DNA of 10,215 nucleotides, taken from assembly GCA_014523485.1 (NCBI GenBank), contig JAATVK010000242.1, positions 1-10,215 on the forward strand, read 5' to 3'. The notes below the pieces were generated by a model. That model did no database searches and was not told the DNA's origin. It saw only the letters and a program-made list of their open reading frames with translations. Position numbers and translations under genes: made by a program. This DNA is from Nitrososphaerales archaeon TH5894 (GTDB lineage Archaea; Thermoproteota; Nitrososphaeria; Nitrososphaerales; Nitrososphaeraceae). This document shows, in pieces, positions 5,657 through 10,215 of this stretch (its first letter is position 1; each line of letters begins with the position of its first letter).

Positions 5657-6709
5657 ATGACATCAGGATTCTTGTTTTTTTTATTTAAAAGAATCATCAA
5701 TATGTTTATAGTTTTATTTTCAATTCTCGTTCTAACTATATCTCTTTTGGGCCCAACAATGGATAATGTAATTAAGGATTCCGTGAAATACAATGTTATA
5801 GATGGTCTGAGTAATCAAAAAGTCGAGTTTAAGGATATTACAGAACGCCAAAGATATATCGACAAACAGATTCTCTTGCAGATAAAAAATTTAGGGTTAG
5901 AAGAACCATGGTATTCTCCAAATCGATTTTTTAATACTTTATTCAAAGTTATGGTGTTAGATCTTGGAAAATCGAATTTCTTCGTAAGTGATTCAGGATC
6001 ATCATCTGTAAAAGATATAATAATTGAAAAAATTCCTAAAACTCTTTTACTTTTTACAACATCAACAATAGTTATTGCCTTAATGGGTGTTTATTTGGGA
6101 GTTTTTTTAGCTAGTCGTGCTGACTCCAAATTGGATAGGATCAATTCGATCTTTGCTATTTTCAGTAATAGTATTCCCGTTTGGTGGTTCGGAATGATAA
6201 TGATATTTATTTTTGCGTTCTCGCTTAATATATTCCCGGCTCGTTCAACACCATCAACTCCTCCAAATGATCCATTCTATTTTTTTGATTTACTATATCA
6301 TATGACCCTTCCACTTATCACAATGGTAATTCTTGGATTCGGATCTGTTGCATTTATTGTTAGACATATAGTATCTGGAATATTAGAAGAAGACTTTATC
6401 AAAGCAAAATTTGCTATGGGTATTCCTAAAAAGAAAATACTTTATTCGCATGCTCTCAAAAATGCAGCTCCTCCTATAATTACAATGATAGGTCTAAGTC
6501 TAGCTGGATCATTTGGTGGAGCTTTTACTGTTGAAGTGGTCTTTGATTGGCCAGGAATGGGAAAATTATATTTTGATGCTATTGGATTGATGGATGTTCC
6601 TATTATTATCGGCCTTACTTATGTCTCTACCTTGATATTTCTTGTAACAGTTTTTTTTATAGATATAATTTATGGTTACTTTGATCCTAGGGTGAAATTA
6701 AATGAGTAA
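5657..6709 (+). CDS. dppB: DppB-type ABC transporter permease (peptide/nickel family)
   Basis: This is one of two membrane subunits of an ABC importer for peptides, nickel complexes or similar solutes. At 350 aa it has normal length and layout. Helix 1 spans about 14-32. A first extracytoplasmic loop follows and ends in the family DLGKS motif (102-106). The core helices begin at about residue 129. The cytoplasmic EAA loop, which couples to the ATPase, lies at about 245-267 (EDFIKAKFAMGIPKKKIL, then H-A-L-K-N-A). The DppB signature VVFDWPGMGKL is at 294-304, and the terminus contains YFDPRV. The ATG start lies ~25 bases after a TATA-like stretch. The stop overlaps the start of the following permease gene by 8 bases, so the two are an operon. 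Substrate cannot be told from the permease alone. No binding protein or ATPase gene is in the window. Confidence 0.9.
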   Translation: MTSGFLFFLFKRIINMFIVLFSILVLTISLLGPTMDNVIKDSVKYNVIDGLSNQKVEFKDITERQRYIDKQILLQIKNLGLEEPWYSPNRFFNTLFKVMVLDLGKSNFFVSDSGSSSVKDIIIEKIPKTLLLFTTSTIVIALMGVYLGVFLASRADSKLDRINSIFAIFSNSIPVWWFGMIMIFIFAFSLNIFPARSTPSTPPNDPFYFFDLLYHMTLPLITMVILGFGSVAFIVRHIVSGILEEDFIKAKFAMGIPKKKILYSHALKNAAPPIITMIGLSLAGSFGGAFTVEVVFDWPGMGKLYFDAIGLMDVPIIIGLTYVSTLIFLVTVFFIDIIYGYFDPRVKLNE

Positions 6710-8249
6710 TAAACAAGCTGATAACAATAACAATAATTCCGGTTCTAATGCCGACAATATAGAATTTCCTACTTCGAAGAAGAATTTAATACTAAATAAT
6801 AACACGAGTGATAAATCTATTCACAATATAAATAACAATTTAACTTTTATATCTGAATTTATACGACGGAAAAGCGGTATTGCAGGAGTAATTATTCTTT
6901 TAATTTTGGTATCTATGACCATTTATGCTTTCTTTGGTATACCATTTGCATCTTTTAAAGAATGGAACAACCCCAATTATTGGATTGATAATCCTAGGCT
7001 TGCATCACCTATATGGAGTGATTTTTTTGGATATCTCGGAAGAGACACCCCAGAACATCTGATTCTTTCTTCTTCCGTAGAAAATAATGACGCGAATAGA
7101 GGCGCGAATAAGGTAACAATATCTACCACAAATGAAAATGGGATTAATGTCGTTACACATTCATATCATATTAATTATAATTCTGATATTCCACCAAATG
7201 ATTTCATGATAACCTATTCACTACATAAAGAAAAAATTCCTCCTGCCATTGAAATAGAATTAATAAGACCAAACAACAATAAATTTGATATTTATTTCGA
7301 TTCAATTACTCCATCAATATCTGGTTCAAATCAAAGCATAACATTGGGAAGAATATTTTCCACAGATAGTCTAATACATCAAAAATTACTTGATTACTTA
7401 AAATTTTATAATTATAAACAAGAAACTTCAAAACCGGAAGTAATGCTATTTTCAAATCATGAAAATCGATCAATTATGAAAGGAAATTACACTTTCAATG
7501 TTAAATTTTATCTCTTCAATAATGAAGACGAAATTCTAAATTCTAAATTAATTCTTGGAGGAGAAAAATTTGGATTAATGGGCACAGATGAATTGCGTAG
7601 AGATTTAACTGTTGGATTGGTGTGGGGAGCACCTGTTGCTTTATTTATAGGTTTATCTGTTTCCACAATTTCCATTGTAATAGGAATGATATATGGTATT
7701 ATTGCTGGTTACAAAGGAAAAAGAACAGATGAAAGTCTAATGAGAATTAATGATATTTTCTATTCTTTACCAACTCTGCCGCTTTTGATTATTATGTCCT
7801 TATTTTTAGGAAGAAGTATCTTTCTTATTGTTTTATTTTTAATATTTTTTGGATGGATGGGAACTGCTAAGATTTCACGAAGTCTAGCATTACAGATAAA
7901 GAATTTTCAATATGTTGAAGCAGCAAAGCTTATTGGACAATCTGACATTAAAATAATCTTTAAACATATAATTCCTCAATTACTTCCTTTAACTTTTGCA
8001 AGCATTGCTATCTCCGTTCCAGGAGCAATTCTCGCAGAGGCTTCTCTAAGCTTCATTGGTTTAGGAGATCCATCTATTCCAACATGGGGTCAAATTCTTC
8101 ATGAAGCTCATACCGCAGCAGCTGCATCAAGAGGCTTATGGTGGTGGTTAATCCCTCCTGGCATGTTAATTGCTTTAACAGGGCTAGCCTTTGTTCTGAT
8201 TGGAAATACAATAGACTCTCTCTTGAATCCCAAGATGAAAAGAATGTAA
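6702..8249 (+). CDS. dppC: DppC-type ABC transporter permease with a large extra outer domain
   Basis: This is the second membrane subunit, pairing with the DppB-like protein whose gene it overlaps by 8 bases. At 515 aa it is far longer than usual DppC (about 280-310 aa). The N-terminus (1-50) is hydrophilic and Asn-rich and probably cytoplasmic. Helix 1 is at about 58-82. A region of about 205 residues (85-290) follows and is predicted outside the membrane, with beta-strand-like runs (KVTISTT, VTHSYHINY, AIEIELIRP, YTFNVKFYL). The conserved core starts with LMGTDELRRDLTVGLVWGA (292-310), the family G-T-D-E-x-G-R-D region with Arg in place of the usual Gly. The EAA loop is QYVEAAKLIGQSDIKIIFKH (403-422), and the core ends with EASLSFIGLGDP...PTWGQ (446-463) and a LLNP terminus. 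The extra domain could help capture substrate, since no binding protein is encoded nearby; this is inference. Confidence 0.9.
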   Translation: MSNKQADNNNNNSGSNADNIEFPTSKKNLILNNNTSDKSIHNINNNLTFISEFIRRKSGIAGVIILLILVSMTIYAFFGIPFASFKEWNNPNYWIDNPRLASPIWSDFFGYLGRDTPEHLILSSSVENNDANRGANKVTISTTNENGINVVTHSYHINYNSDIPPNDFMITYSLHKEKIPPAIEIELIRPNNNKFDIYFDSITPSISGSNQSITLGRIFSTDSLIHQKLLDYLKFYNYKQETSKPEVMLFSNHENRSIMKGNYTFNVKFYLFNNEDEILNSKLILGGEKFGLMGTDELRRDLTVGLVWGAPVALFIGLSVSTISIVIGMIYGIIAGYKGKRTDESLMRINDIFYSLPTLPLLIIMSLFLGRSIFLIVLFLIFFGWMGTAKISRSLALQIKNFQYVEAAKLIGQSDIKIIFKHIIPQLLPLTFASIAISVPGAILAEASLSFIGLGDPSIPTWGQILHEAHTAAAASRGLWWWLIPPGMLIALTGLAFVLIGNTIDSLLNPKMKRM

Positions 8250-8307
8250 TTACAAAACATATTTATCTTTTAATTATCAATATGTTGCTGTTTTTAAGCA
8301 TAACAAT

Positions 8308-8316
8308 TATAAAAAA
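8308..8316 (+). promoter_or_regulatory. Candidate TATA-like box before the TPR gene
   Basis: TTATAAAAA is centred about 36 bases before the ATG at 8348. Transcription would begin about 10 bases before the start codon. The gap of 98 bases after dppC and this box suggest that the TPR gene can be transcribed separately, although read-through from dppBC is also possible. Confidence 0.3.
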
Positions 8317-8347
8317 AAATTTATGTGTGAAAATCGTACAATAATGA

Positions 8348-9289
8348 ATGGATATATTTAGTGAAAAGGTCCATGATTATTTAGTAACGCCAAATTTTAA
8401 ACTTGTTATGTTAGTTAATATGTTATGTATAGTTTCTGGATTAAATTTAATTAGTGATTATGATTATTCATTTGCACAAATAAATGCGTCTTCTCCTTCC
8501 TCTCTATCCAATAATAGTCAACAAATACAAGAATCTCTAGGATCAACAAATAGAGACGCTATATTGTCGTATGAACAAGGAAATAAATTTTTGAATGCCA
8601 AAAACTATGATCAAGCTATTACAACTTATAAAAATGCATTTACATTCGATCCAAATTGGGCAGCACCTTTAATTAAACAGGGAAACGCATATTTTGAATT
8701 AGCCAATTATACTACAGCTATAGAATTATACGATAAAGCATTTGCTATATTGGGAAATTTAGATGAAAAAGTAAAATCTATTGATAAAAATAATGGAGCA
8801 AAACCTTATTGGCTTGATATTTGGTTTGACAAAGGAGAAGCACTTACTACCTTGAAAAAATTTGATGATGCGATAGCTTTATACAATAAATTAATTTCTT
8901 TAGATCCTAATTGGGCTAATCCATGGAATAGTATAGGCTGGGCGTTGCAAAAACAAGGTAAAAATGATGAGGCGATTACTGCATTTGATAAAGCAACCAA
9001 ATTAAAACCAACCTGGGCTAAACCATGGAATAGTAAAGGATGGGCATTCTACAAAATAGGTAAATTTGATGAAGCATTATCATCTTTTGATAAAGCCATG
9101 GCTCTCGAACCAAAATGGGATAAACCTTGGTTTAATAAAGCAAAAATATTATATCATCTAGAGAATTATTCAGATGCAAAACAATTTGTGGAACATGCAT
9201 TATCTTTGAAAGCAGATCCTAAAACTTCTGCTTTAATGGAAAGCATCAATGCAAAAATACAACAACCTTCAACAAAAACGGTTCAGTAA
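8348..9289 (+). CDS. Exported or membrane-anchored TPR-repeat protein (313 aa)
   Basis: TPR proteins are helical scaffolds that bind other proteins or peptides. A hydrophobic segment at about 18-35 preceded by a Lys, then SFAQINA (41-47), looks like a signal peptide or membrane anchor, so the rest should face outward. No lipobox is seen. A Ser/Asn/Gln-rich linker (47-66) precedes about six TPR units at roughly 73-106, 107-138, 156-190, 191-224, 225-258 and 259-291. An irregular linker of about 18 residues lies between units 2 and 3. Units show the canonical G-x-A, N/K-F-D-D-A-I-x-x-Y/F-x-K-A and L-D-P-N-W pattern, with Trp-rich joints (NWANPWN, TWAKPWN, KWDKPWF) common in archaeal TPR proteins. 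The ATG at 8348 is chosen because an ATG at 8344 runs into a stop after five codons. It follows the permease pair on the same strand by 98 bases. A role with the transporter is possible but unproven. Confidence 0.9.
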   Translation: MDIFSEKVHDYLVTPNFKLVMLVNMLCIVSGLNLISDYDYSFAQINASSPSSLSNNSQQIQESLGSTNRDAILSYEQGNKFLNAKNYDQAITTYKNAFTFDPNWAAPLIKQGNAYFELANYTTAIELYDKAFAILGNLDEKVKSIDKNNGAKPYWLDIWFDKGEALTTLKKFDDAIALYNKLISLDPNWANPWNSIGWALQKQGKNDEAITAFDKATKLKPTWAKPWNSKGWAFYKIGKFDEALSSFDKAMALEPKWDKPWFNKAKILYHLENYSDAKQFVEHALSLKADPKTSALMESINAKIQQPSTKTVQ

Positions 9290-9328
9290 TTCTGCTAATA
9301 TTATTTTTCTAGAAAGTAAATCAAAAAA

Positions 9329-9646
9329 TTATTCAAAAAATTTTCTGAGCGTTGAAATATTATCAGGAGATAGTTTGATTGTATATGCTGATGCGTCTTC
9401 AGAATAAACCTTAGATAGAGCATCCAAAAATCTCGCCTTGTCCATTCCTCTATCAAAAGTACCACCAGATTCTTTAATACAAAGAGGAAATTTTTGCATT
9501 TTCAGTCCTTTGCTATTTAAATAACTAATGAATTTTGTATATCTATCGGTATCATAAGAATTAACGCCTTTTTCATTGCATAACATTATCCAAACATCTA
9601 TTGTATTTTGATAAAAGGCTTTATCACGTAATTCTTCAAGTGTCAT
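9329..9646 (-). CDS. Hypothetical protein next to the JAMM gene (105 aa)
   Basis: I do not recognise the family. The protein is soluble and mixed charged, mostly helical by pattern. It has an N-terminal helix with LEELRDKAFYQNTIDVWIMLCNE split over about residues 3-25, a central stretch with Tyr/Lys (DTDRYTKFISYLNSKGLKM), a Gly/Asp-rich turn (ESGGTFDRGMDK), then a helix (ARFLDALSKVY) and a C-terminal LSPDNISTLRKFFE. There are no transmembrane helices or signal peptide. The two Cys residues do not form a C-x-x-C motif. The ATG at 9646 has a TATA-like box about 29 bases upstream, supporting a leaderless transcript. It lies 108 bases downstream of the JAMM protease on the same strand and converges with the TPR gene (39-base gap). 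The Phe-Asp-Arg-Gly and Leu-Asp-Ala-Leu-Ser-Lys stretch looks constrained. Function unknown. Confidence 0.75.
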   Translation of the reverse strand: MTLEELRDKAFYQNTIDVWIMLCNEKGVNSYDTDRYTKFISYLNSKGLKMQKFPLCIKESGGTFDRGMDKARFLDALSKVYSEDASAYTIKLSPDNISTLRKFFE

Positions 9647-9670
9647 AATATATTGATATTACCTTTCTTC

Positions 9671-9679
9671 ATATATTTT
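9671..9679 (-). promoter_or_regulatory. TATA-like box of the 105-aa gene
   Basis: On the minus strand AAATATATG is centred about 29 bases before the ATG at 9646. This argues that the small gene can be transcribed on its own and not only from the JAMM gene upstream. Confidence 0.4.
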
Positions 9680-9754
9680 TCTTTGTTGCAATTCTATTAT
9701 ATTTGAGGTTTGATATTATTCAGGTAATAAAATTGCTACTGGTTGCATATCACT

Positions 9755-10215
9755 TTATTCAATTGTCAGACTAATATTATTTCCATTGCGATCAAAGGCA
9801 CCTATTGTTTCATATTCATATGGATAACTAATTATTATGGAAACTACGCCGAAAAAATTGTTCAAATCTTGTAATGATGGTCTATTAGAACCGCCGGGAT
9901 GGGAATGGGCTGTTCCTACATAAGAAAGATCCATAGGTAACTCACTTGTTGGGAAACCTGAGTAATAAGGCCCACCTGATGCAAAGGGAGGAACTACTAA
10001 TCCATCGATTCGTATTTCACCATTTTTCTTGCTTTTACCTTGCAAAATAAGAATTCCTTCATGAGGATGCCATGTCTTTGAATATGTAATAATCCCATCT
10101 GCAGATTGTTTTTTAAGAATTACCTGTCGGTTATATTCAACGTGTTTTTTTTTGCTTTTATCATTACCATTAACAGTAGATCCTTTCTTTTTATTTTTTA
10201 AGAAATTAAAAAACA
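9755..10215 (-). CDS. JAMM/MPN+ zinc metalloprotease (Mov34/PAD-1 family), start at window edge
   Basis: JAMM proteins are zinc isopeptidases; archaeal members such as the Haloferax desampylase remove ubiquitin-like tags from proteins. The catalytic signature is complete. GTAHSHPGGSNRPSLQDL gives H-x-H-x(7)-S-x(2)-D, and an upstream Glu sits in WHPHEGILILQGK. That Glu lies before the TTG at 10045, so a start there would remove an active-site residue. The frame in fact stays open to the window end with no in-frame ATG. Its last visible bases on the minus strand are TG followed by Phe-Phe-Asn-Phe-Leu-Lys codons, so the start codon very probably begins one base outside the window, giving about 153 aa. 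The N-terminus has a short hydrophobic patch, then a Lys-rich linker. Twelve further in-frame codons follow the stop (see findings). The 105-aa hypothetical gene lies downstream. The target is not known. Confidence 0.88.
   Translation of the reverse strand, partial: FFNFLKNKKKGSTVNGNDKSKKKHVEYNRQVILKKQSADGIITYSKTWHPHEGILILQGKSKKNGEIRIDGLVVPPFASGGPYYSGFPTSELPMDLSYVGTAHSHPGGSNRPSLQDLNNFFGVVSIIISYPYEYETIGAFDRNGNNISLTIE

Noticed and set aside
5611..5793. Minus-strand open frame of 60 codons over the start of dppB
   Set aside because: It is antisense to the first helix of dppB and rich in Ile/Asn/Lys as expected of random AT-rich DNA.
8138..8344. Plus-strand open frame of 68 codons overlapping the end of dppC
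   Set aside because: Its first half is an out-of-frame reading of the well-supported dppC terminus, and the rest is spacer.
8806..9000. Minus-strand open frame of 64 codons inside the TPR gene
   Set aside because: Antisense shadow of the TPR repeats.

Overview
The window is very AT-rich, compact DNA that reads as archaeal, most likely from a Nitrososphaerota (Thaumarchaeota) ammonia-oxidiser of the Nitrososphaera/Nitrosocosmicus kind. The evidence is a full-length archaeal Pelota, a small archaeal-style JAMM peptidase, archaeal TATA-like boxes about 27 bases in front of several start codons (which suggests leaderless mRNAs), and no bacterial -35/-10 or Shine-Dalgarno pattern. The lineage is inferred from gene style and composition, not from a marker search.

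Left part (1-2808, plus strand): the 3' end of a gene resembling the C-terminus of a zinc metallopeptidase; a 119-aa Gly/Met-rich hypothetical protein; a 149-aa hypothetical protein with a TTG start; and, 35 bases later, the ribosome-rescue factor Pelota. Convergent to Pelota, on the minus strand, are a complete PP2C-type Ser/Thr protein phosphatase (2892-3653) and CutA (3762-4097).

Middle (4098-5656): about 1.5 kb of extremely AT-rich DNA with no convincing gene lies between the diverging cutA and dppB genes. It holds a 20-bp near-perfect palindrome, imperfect direct repeats, a possible bulged hairpin and a short open stretch that reads like a broken zinc ribbon.

Right part: two overlapping permease genes of the DppB/DppC (peptide/nickel ABC importer) type. 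The DppC-like protein carries a segment of about 200 residues outside the membrane between its first helix and the conserved core. A secreted or membrane-anchored TPR protein follows on the same strand. No substrate-binding protein or ATPase gene is present, so this transporter is incomplete within the window. The right edge, on the minus strand, holds a 105-aa hypothetical protein and a JAMM/MPN+ metalloprotease. The protease frame stays open to the very last bases, with its probable start codon straddling the window edge.

Most genes look like ordinary housekeeping or conserved hypothetical genes. The items most worth a second look are the enlarged DppC, the long gene-free gap with its palindrome and zinc-ribbon remnant, the JAMM gene with its extended N-terminus and in-frame codons after the stop, and the unrecognised small proteins next to Pelota and JAMM.
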